Positions 12,501 through 27,100 are shown, numbered from the stretch's first letter. The stretch is DNA of 64,000 bases from Laguncularia racemosa (GCA_037954665.1 JBBMOL010000100.1:806001-870000); one strand, 5' to 3'. The notes: generated from the sequence alone by a model not told the origin. Numbers and translations are program-made.

Positions 12501-13107
12501 ATTCTTACTTTCTTGATGCTTATCAAAGCCCCTATTGCAAGAATTATTACATAAACAAATTCAATTTTAGTTCTAAAAACTTTTTTGATCCATCATCACG
12601 CACACGATATGATTGTTAGAACTTGCAATTTTCAGTGTCTGTAAGGGCTAAATTCAAAATAATTTAGAGCCATATGGTTTTGAGACGACACAAGACTGAC
12701 ACGTGATGGTGCTCTCCAAACATAACTCAAAGAGCTGTTTTCATATATTCACAAGCTGTAATAAATTGAAGTTCAAAAGACCATCAACTGAACAAGTTCA
12801 TAGTGGAAGGTTGCTTACATGACAATGATCTTACACATGAAAAAGGAGAGTAAAGGAAGCAAAAACCAATTAAACCACAAAGAAGAAAAGTATGTCGAAT
12901 TTCGCATAAAACTGTAGTGGAACAAAATTTTTATCAGCTTTTTCATACCTAGATTGAATCAAATTGATGGGCTGGATTCTCATCAATAATGTGTATGTTT
13001 CTTCCATTTTCAGCATGTTCAACCCCGAATGAGATGAAATTGACTCCATAGGGGACAACTTAGATCATCCAACTTGTGATGTTTTACAATCTTTTGAGGT
13101 TTCAATG

Positions 13108-16100
13108 TCATAACCACTTTCTCCAACTAGCTGATCTTTTGTCACTTGATAAGAACCTTGGAAGGCTAAGTAAACTATTTACCCGAGTAATACCTTCTAG
13201 TGCTGACCATTCATCTTCCTCTGCCATTGATATGCATTCAGCCAAGCTTCTCTTGGACCCACTCTCGTTCTTTTTGCAAATGTTTGCTTCTGTCTCCTGA
13301 GAGACAGGAACAATCTCATTAAGGGCTAGAGTACCAGAACACTCAAGAGCAGAAAAATGTGAATCACCATCAACTGTAAGAACCTCAGCATCTTCTGTTA
13401 CTGCCATCGGTGCTTTATCCAAATCTTTCATCATGCCATTGGCTGGGATTACCTCAGTTGTTGAGGATCCATGCTCCAAAAAGAGGCACACAACAGCACA
13501 ATCATCATTTTTTGAAGTTGGATACTTTAGCCTCCATGACCGAACAGCACAGTCCACAAGTGCTCTGGCTGCAGTTGCACGGCTAGGGGCTGATGCCACA
13601 ATATCAATGGCTTCCTTATTTGAAAGGACATCCCAAACCTGTCAGAATTGCTCTCGTAAGTAACAAGAACTGACTGCTTATTGATTGAGAGCTTATAGTA
13701 GAATAGCTTTTGGGTGAAAGAGTGCAAAAATATTATAAAGTTTGTTATAAAGCACAAGCAAAGGTCGTAAATTTTTGGGTAAATTGCAAATACTTCATCC
13801 TATGTTTCCTCCAAGTACACTTAGTCCACTTAAAATCAGTAAAATGAAAAAAGTGAAAACCCCCCTTATTTATTTATTTTGTCAGTTCTTCAAGAGATAA
13901 ATGGTCATATAGAAGTCTAAAAGTATGTTTTTTAAAGATTTAATGGATTTAAATTGTCATTGCAAAGGGAAGAGGGACTAACTACACTTCGAGTAAACAT
14001 TAATTTGCATTCACCCTAAATTTTATTTCTTAAGCTTTTCAAACTTGATAGATAACTATTTTGTTCCCTTGAATTAGCCACTACATAAAAGAGCAGAAAT
14101 ACCCCATCAGTGGCTAGAATGATGAATTGATCTCGATCAGTTAGGCGACGATAATAAATATCTGGTACAGAGATCAAACCAAAATCCTTGAGACAGAAGT
14201 CCCCAAAAGCTCTCGCCATTGCCAAACCAGGTGAGTCATTATTGGGCAACCATACACGTGCAACCTCAGGCTCATCCTGCAATGCGAAGACCCTACCTTT
14301 GCATTGTTGAATCCTTGCTGCTTCCCCTATAGAAATAACGTATTCTAATTATTATTTCTGTGCCATGAAATCACGAGTACATGTGTGAGCTTGAGAGAGA
14401 GAGAGACTTGGAAGATCTGGCTTTAAGTCCACGGTCAATTGTACAGCGACTAATGAGTTGTCTTCACTTCTCGTAGCCAACACTGCTCTAGAATCACCAA
14501 TATTTGCAAGAATGAGATCCAGACCCTGCAAACCATTTTGCATCTCCTTTGTTACTGAAAGAAGCATATATCTGCTTATTCAAGGAAAATTTCATTAAGC
14601 CATGGAGCAAGATGATTGCATTGCAGGTCATGTTTTTAATCTAGATCAGAAAATTCACATTGCCATTGATTTACAATGATATGATCTATGAGCAACCATT
14701 TTGCATAAATCTGCTACGATTGTCACCACCATGAAAACAGCGGCTAGCTAGTGTCAGTCCAACATAATCTGTCAGAAACTAGTTACGTCATTACATCTAA
14801 AATCTTCCATTTTCCAGAGAAGCTTCTGATTATTTGCTCACGAGATGATGCATTGATTTTGCTAAAAATGATCTCCCTATTATTTCAATGTCCGTAACAA
14901 TATTCAAGCTGTTACAATTTTCAAATTTTATGGTGATAAATGAGGGTGATTGTTTTAGCTAATAGTTTAAGGCAGTGAGAGATAATGACAGTGACCAACA
15001 GGCAACTGTAGTGGCTAACTATTCCATGGAGAGTGACTGAAATAGAGGAATTGATCTAAGCTCTTTAGAAAGAGAATTATTTTTTTTGGTAAGTTAGAAA
15101 GAGAATTATTTCACAAAATTCTAGTGGAACATTTTTATTTAAATAATGAAATAGAATCGACAATGGAATGCCAAGTCCATTCTTGCATTTAGAAAAATTC
15201 ACAAAATGGAATGAAATAAAATAGTATATAGTGGTATTTATCAAAATTGTCCTTATTCGTAGGTATAATAAATATACATTAATGAGTTAAAAATAATATT
15301 TAAGTAACTATAATTGATAAAGGTGGAATTGTGATTCCCCTGGAAACTAGAATCGCCAATTCTAAGTAATAGCGATTCCACTTTCTAAAAGCCTTTCTAA
15401 ACATGGAAAAGGAAATGGAACCCAAAATCACAATTCTATTTCGAGTCTATTCTTGCATACCAAATATGACAAAAAAATCATTTTTCATTGATCAATATGC
15501 TTTCCATTCTTTTACAGGAAAAAAAAATGCTTTTCATTCTATATCTGGAAAATATTTTTCTCCAATACAAACGCATCATCAAGTTTTTCAAAGGTACAAA
15601 AATCGTATAGAAAGAATATACAATGAACTCCAGATGGACATGCACAGGGGATGAACAGGACAACTACAAGGGTTTTTATACACATTTTGATGTTAGGAAG
15701 AAATGTCAAATTTATGACCACTGTGATGAGACAGTTAAAAAGAGGTGGATGAGAGACATGAGACAGTAACGAACTAATGATACCTGTTTTACTAAAGTAA
15801 CAGCAGTTGTTCCGCTGCAAAAACAATCAATCGTTGGAAGCAGCTTTAGCTCCTTATCCATCAAGTTGAAAGCTCTTAACATGGATCTTTCCAATGGAAT
15901 ACATATTTCAGGGAGCTTCTCGCCTTCTTCATTGTCCACTGACTCATGCCATCGATCATCCATGCTAGTGGTTTCGGTTTCATCACAAGTCACACTTTCT
16001 GTGACATTTTCATCTTTGTCAATGTTGAAGTTCTTATCACCACGGGAGTAAGCTTTCCACTGATTATAAATAATAAGAGGAAGAGTATCCCGAACTTTCT

Positions 16101-19100
16101 TGGCAACCATATGACCAAAAGGACCGTGACCATCAAATACTCCACAGAAAACGGTGTCACTTCTTGAGCTGTAATTCTATTATCAGAAATATTCCAAGAA
16201 AGTCATCATCTGCTGGTTCACATAGACAAAAAAAGTGTATTTTGGCATGGAGAAAGATAAATCAAACTGCTTCAATTTTAGTGATGTTAACCTATAAGCA
16301 AAAGTAAATGGAAAATATATATGCAGCATAACATATTTGATAAAAAGTCTTGTTAACAAGTGTCCTACGACATTAGTTAAGAGGCCTAAAGAAAAAAACT
16401 TTTCACATTTCCGAAGATGATTGCACACTTAACGGAAAAGCAAATGCATATAAAGATGAAAAAGTTTCTTCTTTTGACCCCTAACAAGTGCTCTGGGGAC
16501 TCATTGACAATTTCCTTTGTAAAACAGTATAGTAGAAACAGCAGGCTCACAAATGACCAGTAGGGAGTAGAGAAAGTCAACATACTTGAACTTAGATTTT
16601 CATTTTTTCTTTTTCTTTACTTGAAGACAGTTGCAAGCCAGTTGAGCTAGTACGTTTAAACATTTATTTGTTCTCATTCTTAAGGATTCCCTTCTTGTTT
16701 CACTTCATATCATTTAATCTACTGAAATCATATTAACAATAAATACCAATAATCAAGCTCAAGCTAGAGAAATTGAACTGAACATGTTTTTGAGTGAAAA
16801 GATTGTTGCCCTATCAGGTCAAATTGATTATATCAAGTAATTTCTTTGTTGAAGTCTAATTGGAAAATAGCTATGCAATTAAACTCAAGTTTGATTACAA
16901 GAATATGATTCCAGGTCAAGCCAACCTCAACCTCACAATTGCATTATCAACTCGAATTGGTGACAACCTCAATCTTAGGTGTATGTACTGATCATTGATT
17001 TCCAATTAGAAGGTTACTCCATAGGTTAGCAGGTTAGGATCCAGGAAACTTCTGTTTTAAGCATCTATTTCTTGAGGATGGACATAAACTCGATTGATAG
17101 GGGCAGAATCAATATCAAATTTGTCTATAACAAAGTCTGTCTCATGTGTTTTATTCAACAGCACATCATGTAGGAAGCTAAACGAGCAACATTTATATTT
17201 GCCAATAGTTTTAATGCTACCATTCAAGCAGTTCCAGAAGCAACTAAAAGCAGCATTGCCACTTTTAGTATGCAATAATCTTCAATTCGAATTCAGAGAG
17301 CACAATGCAAACAATACAAACTACCCAAAAGTGTTTCCTCTGAAAACTTTGTAAATTAAGTGCAATTACAAAGAAAAAGGCACATTGTAGATACCCATGC
17401 ACAAGTGATTATTTTTCCCACATAACTAGAGGAGTTTTGATTCAGAACATTATAAGAACATAGTAGATGGTAAAAGGACCAAATTTGTTGCTCCAAGATA
17501 CAAACCAAATGATGTGGATGACTTTTGCTTTCCTATGTGGCCATAAAAAACAATAATAAGAAAGATACAAATTTAAGTCACCATGTCAACGTCTTTCAGC
17601 TTGTGACTTTCACAAGAAAATTCAACAGGGACTGTAACTTCATTAAAAAAATCCACCAAGCAGGTGTATGCATACACATGTATTATTCCATTAAAGGCGA
17701 GAGAAAACTATCTAATTCTTAACATTTGAAACAAGGTTGCATTTTACTCTTATGATCAGACAATATAAACCATCCTACAAGTTCTACACAGTATTCGACC
17801 ATTAAATTGAGAAATGCATGGATTTACGTTTTCCTTCAATTTAGTTTGTTTCTATTATTATGCTGGGGGACCTCCATCAATCTAACTTCACATGCCATTG
17901 TTTCAAACACAGATTTAGAATCCCGTTCACCCATGTCTGTTCCCTTTGTCCATGTTTGGCTCTGTCTTAACTGTTAGCCTGATTATGTCTCTTTTTTACT
18001 AGATTTGTCCACTGTAGTAGGAGGAACTATGCCTAATTGGCTTTTTTCATGGGCATATACTTTAACGTTGGCTAGTATCTCCTTCATTATCTTTTCTAAA
18101 ATCTATAGTGCTTTTTGCTTAGTATGCACTTTCAAATATGAGAACAATCAAGAGTGGTGCTATGTTCTATGACACATTTGTCGTGTTTATTTTCATTCGT
18201 TTACCATTAAACATTTCTTGTAAGGTCTATGGTTGCTTGCTTTTCATATATGATAGTAAAAGAGCTTGATATTATCTATTTCCGCAATTTGTTGGGACCA
18301 AAAGTTCTTAATAGCCTCAAATATTCATATCAAATGCCTAACATGCATAAAGCTTTAATAAAACATCAGGGTGACTCTGAAATCTTTCTTAAGTAATAAG
18401 GCAAGACAGCCATCAAAATGAGCTGGAATAAAATTTTGAAATTTTGCAGCTGAGCCTAGGCAACTTGCAACAATTTCAGATTCGGGGTTGAAGAGCTGTT
18501 TTGCTTAAATAACAGGAGTCGTTTTGATTTGTTATTGAATTATAAAAACCCCTTGGTTCCAATTACCAGTATAATCCTCACAAAAAATCCATAACCATTG
18601 CCAAAAATTCATAATCCACAGATATGCAGTCATCATTTACATCATCTAATTATCTGAAATACATTTTTTTCTTTCACCTAACGTATTATGTGTTCTACAT
18701 AACAAATGACACATTCAGCCATGCAAGCATTAGCTGAGCAAGCTTAATGTACTCCGCTCCATAACCCAACAAAAAAACCCGTAAGACCCTGTTATATTCC
18801 CTACTCGCTACCCCTCTCCCCATTCCGCTCTCCCACTCCTAAACTAGAGCCGTACACGATCAAATCGAGTCAAACAGTGATGAGCTAAATCTTGATCGAG
18901 CTTCAATTTTTCAGTTCAAACTCAACTCTACTTTAGTCAAATGGAACTTCAGTATACATCAAGCCAACTCAAGCAGCTTACGAGCTGGTTCATTTTAAGC
19001 CCCATATTAAACATCCAGTAACCAAAACAGAAATGTCAATAGTAAGTCTTCATCAATCCCAAACAACCAAAAAACAAAGAAAGGAAAAATTAAAAAATAA

Positions 19101-19499
19101 GAAAAAAAAAAGAAAAAGAAAAGAGAGAGAGAGAGAGAGAAGAAAGCAGCAATGTATATCGAACATCATAACAAAAACACATCCCAGTACTATGATGCTC
19201 ACCTCCCAAACAAGCATGGCATCCTGATTGGTCCCTTTCTTTCCCTGCTGTGTATACAAACATGCAACATCACTAGAACCATTAACAAACATCTTACGAC
19301 TCTCCTTGTGATTTTGATTCACCACATCCAAACCTTCATAAAATGCAGACTTTTTCCTACTAATGCTCCCAATCTTCACCCACCTCCCCGAACCAGAAGA
19401 GCTTTGTCTGATTGTTCCTTCTCTAGTACCAATACTAACACCAACACCAGCCTTGTCCTTGGTGTTATGTTCACTGGATTTTGAGTAACAAGAACCCAT
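13108..19499 (-). CDS. Protein phosphatase 2C, clade E-like, five exons (complete)
   Basis: Mg/Mn-dependent Ser/Thr phosphatase of 520 residues. Exons in coding order: 19499-19203, 16176-15784, 14525-14408, 14326-14103, 13638-13108 (297+393+118+224+531 nt, intact frame). The start MGSCYS fits N-myristoylation at Gly2 and S-acylation at Cys4, implying membrane attachment. Metal-site and family motifs: TNQDAM (Asp93), VFDGHGPFGH (Asp114), CSGTTAV, ANIGDSRA (about 237-244), RAFGDF (Asp312), LATDG (Asp343) then VWDVLSN, and SKNDDC (Asp389-390). An acidic variable loop (about 145-195) between DGHG and CSGTTAV is typical of this plant clade, related in Arabidopsis to At1g79630 and At1g16220. The ATG at 19497-19499 is chosen for MGSC; the upstream in-frame ATG lacks it. 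The exon 2 acceptor AATAG/AATTAC keeps phase and gives WENYSSRSDT. I see no missing key residue. Substrates are not predictable from sequence. Confidence 0.93.
13777..14016. mobile_element. MULE-type MITE in PP2C intron 4
   Basis: A 240-bp element bounded by GGGTAAATTGCAAAT on the left and, reversed, GGGTGAATGCAAATT on the right; ACTTAGTCC and reversed AGTTAGTCC also pair. Flanking 9-mers TAAATTTTT (13768-13776) and TAAATTTTA (14017-14025) match at 8 of 9 positions, as in Mutator-like insertion. It ends about 90 bp before the exon 4 donor (downstream of it on the coding strand) and leaves both splice sites intact. Confidence 0.75.
14526..15783 (-). other. PP2C intron 2
   Basis: An intron of 1258 nt between the DGHG-containing exon and the ANIGDSRA exon. 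It is AT-rich, with imperfect self-similar words around 15060-15430 (AGAAAGAGAATTATT twice) that may be a degraded MITE. No coding content was seen. Confidence 0.7.
16177..19202 (-). other. PP2C intron 1 (3.0 kb)
   Basis: Separates the acylated N-terminal exon from the catalytic core. Just inside the donor lies a GA/CT tract (about 19118-19141), pyrimidine-rich on the transcribed strand. The rest is ordinary AT-rich sequence with no recognised element or nested gene. Confidence 0.7.
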
Positions 19500-21070
19500 T
19501 TGATATTTTGCAATAAAAATCAAAACCCAGTTTGTATTTTCCTAAGAATCAATCAAATTTACCACCAAGACCAAATCTTGCAACACAAACCATAAAAATC
19601 ACAACTGTCACCATTATTGTCAAACTTAGTCAGTGAAAAGAAAGAGAGAAACTGGGCAGAAACAAATGGGTATATAGGCAATTTGTAAGAGATTAATGCA
19701 TTTGAGCGGTAGACAGTTAAGGTGCATAAATGTGCCCACAAGGTTCACATCTGTACGGATCGGTGATCATGATTCAAGACACTTCAAAGAAGGAAACGCC
19801 CAAACCAGAAGGAAAAAGAAAAAAAGAAAAAAAAACGATGTTTCATATGTATTTCTAATATACATTGTACTTTTTACAAGCAGAAATGATAAATCTATGC
19901 AGCTTTTTTTTGTATGCAAAAGCCAAAAGGGCATTGGGGTTTGAGTGAGTGTGAGTAGGCACAGACTGTCGCCATTTTCAAAAAATAGTATGATTAAAAA
20001 TTCAGACTGGTCTTCCAGTGGGTCGATTTTAATTATTTTTCAATCCCAATAAGTGTATTTTTCTTATTTCAAACTTCGTAACGGCTCTTCTTATTATAGA
20101 TTTCTAGCAAATGTTTAAACATACCACAGAAAATCAATATATTTATGTTTTTTTTTTACTTTCAGATATATGTATTTTTAAATGACTGTGAAATTCATGC
20201 CATGAAATTATGATTATATTAAATTTTGTGATTATATATTAACACATACACACAATATACATACATACATATATATAAAATGTTAATGAATATCTAATAT
20301 CACTTATTAAAATACTAAATATAAAATCTTATCACTTTATATATATATATATATTCCTTGTATTATTGAAAAACTTTATTATTATTTTCATCCATTAATA
20401 AATACTTTAAAAACACCATTAATTTATTTTCTAAACTAGCTTGATTGGCATAAAATTTTATAACCTATTGATTACTTTAATAAATATCCATTATAACTTG
20501 TATACTAAATAAATTTTATCAAAAAAAGGGTAAATCAATAATTTTTTAATTTTTCCATACAATCAATGGCTAAAAGTCTCAAAATCTTATCTTTTATACC
20601 TTTAATAAGGGACCCGGATAGTAATTAAACTAATAATAATTGTGTGTGGTTGATTATACTTTACATCAAACTACCAAGCTTGACCATGAATCTTGGTAGG
20701 TAACAATAGCAAATAAAGTAAATCTGATATATATTATATTATATGGTCAAAAAGAGCAACTTGGAATAGGAAATAGGTATAGAAAAGTGGATATATGTTT
20801 TGATTTAGGGCCAAAGTGGACCGTGGTCAAGTGGCGTGCTCAACTTCCAACGTGTAGCGGACAAGGGACAAGGACAACCACAAAACAACTAAAGCTTTCT
20901 AGACTAAGATGTCAGGGTCAGATTGTTTTCTGTTTTATAGGTGTCTTTTTCCCATTGAATTATCTCAAACTTTATAGGTAGGAGCCAAGTCCCTCTTCAA
21001 TTTGGGTTGTTTCTTGGTTTGGGGGGGTTGGTTCCGGACCAACATGTGGCTCATGTGGCATCAAACCGCC
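19500..21070 (-). promoter_or_regulatory. PP2C 5' leader and promoter region
   Basis: Upstream of the PP2C ATG. The first few hundred bases have mixed composition and probably contain the leader; an AT microsatellite sits near 20340. A less AT-rich block at about 20790-21070 (with AACGTGTAGCGG and GGTTCCGGACC) stands out and could be distal promoter sequence. No transcription start can be assigned from sequence alone. Confidence 0.35.
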
Positions 21071-23976
21071 CAATGATTTTTTTTTTTTCCCCAATGCAAT
21101 TTTCACGATTTTCGAATATATTCATAACTTACCATAAGATCCAATTTAGATGTTTAGATACTTCAAATCAATATCTCAATAATTAAATTAGATTCTTATA
21201 AGAATTTTCACTAGGATTATTTACCTAATTTTCATTTTTTATGTTTGGGTTATTTTAACTTTTTTTTTTTTGGTTAAAGTTTATATAATTTTAAAATTGA
21301 TGGAATAACTTCCTTTGTTTGTTCTCTTACTCTGCATCAAAAGCTTATTGATCTGATATCTTTATAGTAATGACGATACATATTAATTTTTAATTTGTAC
21401 ACGTGTTTTATTAAGAGATCTGCAATTAACTATGATTATTTTCATGTCATATATTGAATTAAAAGTATTGAATTATATTAAAAATAAGGTAAAAAAGAAT
21501 GAGAACCAACGAACATCATAACTCACCTAACCTAATCCAATTGAATGCTTTGTGGCTGATGAATATGAAGCAAATAAATCTTCCAGCCAACGAGGATACA
21601 ATGTCTTTTACTGTCCTCCACAATTTGGTCAAACTCCACAGTGTGTAATTTATGTCAAGTCTCAAGATCAGTTGGATGCAATGATTCCACTGTATTCTAC
21701 TACTTTAGAGTAGAAATGTGGGTGATTCAAAATCCTGTAACTGAATTCATGACATCATAATATTATTCTCATTCTGCTAAACTCTTAATTACATATTTTT
21801 CCATAAATCCATTATTTAAATTATATTATACTAAGGGGGAAAATTGTAAACATCTATCTTGTCAATAGTTTTAAAAATGGAGAATTAGCTACAAGTTAAT
21901 GAGTTTTATAACAATACTAAATCCTCCATTCATCTTAAGTCTTTATAAGCACCATCATCAATTCCCACACTATAAATCATTCATAGTTGAGTGGCTACAA
22001 TGATCAATATCCTATAATCCATTTGTATCTTAAAAGTCGTTCGAAATATATTGCACACATCCATAAGGCAAATATATTAATGCATGATCCATATCAAACA
22101 ACATACACTGTCTTAGTTTAATTATTACCTTATTTAAGTCAACAACAAACACACACCCTCATGCCGATGTTGTTTTCATATCCTTAAAGTTATTGAGTCA
22201 TAAAATAATACCAATCCATATATCACTAGGTTTAAGAATCAAATTGTTTTGTTGTGGTTTCATTACTAGTACTAGCTAATGGACATCCAATCCATTGCAA
22301 CCATATATAATAGTGTCTCGTTCTATTAGTGTGATCCATTGTTTGGAAAACCAAAACCTATATCACAGTAGTTAATCATATCGATGACCTACGTACCCAT
22401 TTACAGCAGTTCGATGTCCACAACTATCAACCACTTCATTATAAATGTTCAATCCTCAATAGGCAAGGAACACTCAATTCGTGATCTACTTATCTAGTAT
22501 GGTGATTGGTCTGACCCAATGCATATAAAACCAACACTTATCAATTTAATAGTCAAATAGTTTTAAATCTCTTATTATATGATCATAACCTTAAGGGTAA
22601 TTTTTCGTAATACTATAGGATAAGACATAATCAAACCAAGTTTAGATTGCTTACCTCACAACAAACATGCTGGCGATCCTTTAATCACCATCTCAACTCT
22701 CAACTTGACTCACAATCACTTTACCTTCCTTCTCAAATTTTTCCCTTAATTACTCATCAATATGGGTTGAAAACATATTAAACCTCATTATCACCAAAGA
22801 GACTGTAGTTTCCTTACCTTTCCACAATCACTATGAATCCAAGGATTTTTCCATATCACCATACTCTAAATATTTCTTCCTTGATCTCCTTAAACAATTT
22901 TACCATACATTAATTGAAAGTTTGTTTACAAGTTAATTGGAAAGTAAGATAAAACTCTTAATCAGAAGGTAGGATTTCTTATCTTGGGCATCTACTAGAG
23001 AAATTGCATAATAGTAAAGAGGGAAGGGGTGTGTTGGCATCAAGGGGAGGAAAAAAGAGTGAGAGTATGTGAGGACCACCAATTTGCCTAAGCGACTCTA
23101 TAACCATTAACCCTAATGCACGAAGATCAAATACAATAGTTCAAATAAAATTGATCAATAACATTGTACCTTAAAATGAATTTCAAATAATCAAAATCCA
23201 ACAAAAGGTCCTTAGCCTGTTAAAAAAAGATTATCAAATTAAAATAGCCAAAAGACCTTAGCAATTAACCTAGCTGCTTTGAATAAATAAAGAATTTAAA
23301 TTAGGAAAATAATTTCATTAACTCATATATAAGGCATCATCATGACTATGCCAACCAATGATTTTCACACAAAAATTATAGAAAGTTAAATAAAATAATG
23401 AAATAACAGGATATAATACAAATATGACAAAATATCCCATAAAGACATCCTAAAAATGCCCAAAAAATAAATAAATTACAAACTCACTTTCTTGGTGTCA
23501 AGCAACATGAGATTTAACATAAAAATGTTTAAAAAGGTTAGAAAAATGGGAAACACAAGCTGGAAAAATTGGAATAAAATCAGAAATTTTTAAAAATGTA
23601 ATAATTTCTTAGATAATTCAACAGAATTTGTACAAATGTCCAAAATCATGGAACTTTAACCATATATGTGTCAACATTCAGGGAGAAACTTGAAATATTT
23701 CAAACTTTTTCCCCCACCATAAAATAAAATAAAAAATCAAAAGCAATTAAACTAATATAAACATTGTTAGGGTCCTCCTCCTCATTCAAACACCTAGTTG
23801 TTGGCCTCCATTCATAACAAGGGGTGAAATTTGGGGCTTTCGCCTTCCCTTGAGGCTAGCTAACAACTAAGTGGTGGTAGTGGTGACTGTTGTTGTGGTG
23901 TTTTAAGGTTTTGGTCGTGTTTCAATCAAGATTTTCTATAATTTTATCATGTTGTTTTTCCATTGCACCATGACAT
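21071..23976. other. AT-rich spacer
   Basis: No open frame, RNA gene or delimited mobile element recognised. Composition and short words suggest old, eroded repeats. Confidence 0.5.
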
Positions 23977-24174
23977 CTATAAGTCCCTTATCTCATTAAT
24001 AAATTGCATTATTTTTCTTAGATTTAATTTCCTATATTTAGTTTTTTTTCATAATTTTTGTAAGTTTTTTTAGTATATTAAGTATTTTGCTAGTTTTAGA
24101 AAAAAACTTGAGAAGCTTATTTATAGTTCATTTTCAATCACCATCTTTTTACATGTGATACTTAACATTATTTT
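23977..24174 (+). repeat. Dispersed direct repeat, copy 1
   Basis: Starts CTATAAGTCCCTTATCTC, contains TATTAAGTATTTTGCTAGTT and ends at AACATTATTT. The same words recur in order at 27495-27694, about 3.5 kb downstream. The copies differ by scattered substitutions and a short indel near the start. Confidence 0.8.
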
Positions 24175-27100
24175 TGCACCCTCAAATTTGTATGTCATGC
24201 CCCTAAACATCTAGGTATATCTAGTTCACCACGTATTATACTTAAATAGAAATACGTTAAGACTTCAACTACTTATTATGTGGGTTTCTAATTAGATTTT
24301 GACGTATGAAGATATGATTATAAACTTTGAAAACTATTTGATGAGAACTATGATTTGATAGCGGAACATAGTACTAAAAGATACTAAAACCATCACCATA
24401 ATCCTCCAAGGCTACAAAGCCTAACAACAAAGTCCAACTCCAGCATACCATCTATAAATCAAATCGGAACCAAAGTTTATGAACAAAGTTTGTAAAAGTC
24501 CATCAACCAAACAAAAATGTCCAAATCTCCTCTCAACCCTTAGAATAAAAAAAACAGTAAAATGATAACAACTAGATATACAACAAAACTACTAGTCACT
24601 CCCATCAACTCATAACTCGTCATTAGAGCCATATGCAAGATAATCATAACTATAATCATTAGTTTAAAAGGTTTCATCATCATCACCTAAAAAGTAGGGG
24701 GGATGAATAAGCTATAAGAGCTGAATACAAAATAGCCAAGCACATTCTCACATGTCATACATACCTAATTCTAATGCAATAGTACAAATTTATTAAGTTA
24801 TTCAATTTAAAGCGAAACAATCAGCACGGGAGTAGGGAGTATTTATGACTTCGAACACTCCTAGGAACAAAAGGAGTCTGACCTTACTCAATAGGCATTA
24901 AGAGCCTATCACTCTATATCTAGCTACCGTAATCAAAACCATAACTAATATTGATACCATCAACCATAACATAGTATAGCAATCTCATTCTGATGTTTGC
25001 TCTAAACATTAGGCTTCCCATTGTGGTCACAGTTTGTCCAGCTGCCCTATATATATCCCATAATACCTATAACATCTAGTTGACATCCCTCCGTTCGTAT
25101 AACTACTTCACGCAAGTACTAATCATATTGATTACTCGTCATACCACCTTTGTGGCCTAGATACCTAACTACTATATCATCTTAGTATTCCAAACCACAA
25201 CCCAAAACCTAATCTAAAGGTGTCACTCTTCAAATTGGGTGACTAAGTACAACCAGTATTACAGATACTTAGGTCAAGTTCAAGTATTAATTTATTTTAG
25301 TTTTCCTGATTCTAGCACACAACCATTTCATACCTAGAAAGGTACAACCATAGACAACCTTCGATTAGTTGATCCTCCTACTCAATTAGAAATTAACATG
25401 TAATTAAAATATAATTATTGATTAGTATTAATATTTACTTAATTTAATTTAACATAATTATTAATTAAATTATATTTAACTACTAATTAAACCCATAGGT
25501 ATTGACTCAATACACACTTAAGTATAATACCTATTTAGACTAGTAGACTTATATAAAGATTCTAGATAAACTATTGTTTTAGTTTAATTATTAATCCTAT
25601 ATTTCCTTTAATTAATTAGTGAATCGGATTGTTAATTAAACTAGTTAAGAAGTTGTAAACTGATTAGGATAAGATTGAATCAATTATTGATAACTGAATT
25701 CAATTCATCTTTACAGAGTTCGACCCTAATCTATTTTATTTTAATTTTTGTTTATTATTTAATTATTTATTTATTTTTTCTTAATTTCTAATTTTGGGTA
25801 AGTTTAGGTGAACCGGTTGAGAGAGAACTAGTTTGGCTCATACAAATCAAGTTTAGACCAATTTGGTCCTCTCAAAGGGGAATGGCCTAACTCCTTTTAT
25901 TATTTATTAATTAAACTATTTATTAAAAAGGCCCACATGCCAATATGTGTATTTTAGTTCAATTCCAATATTATAATTTAAGAGTATAAACACATTTTAA
26001 TATTGATCAACGTGTCAATGAAAATCAAACACATTTTTCAAACCATCTTGATCTAAAAATTTAATCATTTATTGATTGAAAATGGTTTTAATTTTAAGAA
26101 ATTTTTTTGTAGAAATCAAATCTTTGAATAAATATTTATATGGAAAAGTAATTATCTCATAACTCATTCGAAAATGTGTTTTTGATGATTTTGGTTCAAG
26201 AAAATGGATCAAGTTTGAATTTCAAAAGAATGATTTGAATATCATGAAGAACACATTCAAGGAATTTAAATGCAATTCGATGAGTTATATAGTAAGTTAA
26301 CTCGTTTTAATACTTTCCATTAATGAATCAATCATTATTATGCATCAAACATACCAAAAAATGAACATTGAATTAGAAAATTTCCAAATTTAACATTGGC
26401 ATTATACATTATTCGCAACCTCAATCAACAATTCAATTAATAACAAAAACATAATAATTCATCAATCAAACATATACCCAATCATTCATACCACCATAAA
26501 CTCATCTATACCTAATTTTACTTCAATTAAACGTCAATCACACTTCAAACTTCAAATTAAATAAGTAATTGAATACTTACCTTATTACTTTTCTTTTGAA
26601 AACTTCTAACAACCACTGAACAAGGAGATTAACCTTCTTATTCCTAATTTACCTTCATAAACCCAAAATTATCCATTAATACTTTAACAAAACTTATAGA
26701 TCATTTAATACTTTATAACATATCTTAATTCCAGATATCATTACTTTGTTCTAAAGTACTTCAATCTCCAAACTAAGCTTCCACCTTGCAAAATTACAGT
26801 TAAATGTGTAAATCAATACTCTAAACTATAGATCAAAAGAATCTATACACTATATATAATTTCCAGCACTTAAATTACACTTACCAATTCCTTGAAGTCA
26901 CGACCAACTTGAGATGACTTGTCCTCCTCTAGATCTTCACTTCCTTGCTTGATTTCTTTGATTAAACATTGAATTTAACTTGGAATTAGACTCAATTGCA
27001 TCTCAAAATCTCTATTTCAACTTGAAAGTTCTATTACTTACCCAATAGATCTCCTAAAGCGTGGATTTGGCTAAATTGATATTAGAAACCACTAATTATC

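Noticed and set aside
15060..15430. Candidate MITE in PP2C intron 2
   Set aside because: The terminal similarity (TTTAGAAAG words) is short and low complexity, and no target duplication was found.
16164..16176. Alternative acceptor for PP2C exon 2 after TTACAG
   Set aside because: It would break the phase with exon 1. The acceptor before AATTAC keeps the frame and gives a family-like junction.
19033..19227. Lys/Arg/Glu-rich open frame on plus strand
   Set aside because: It is a translation of an A/GA repeat inside PP2C intron 1, antisense to the gene.
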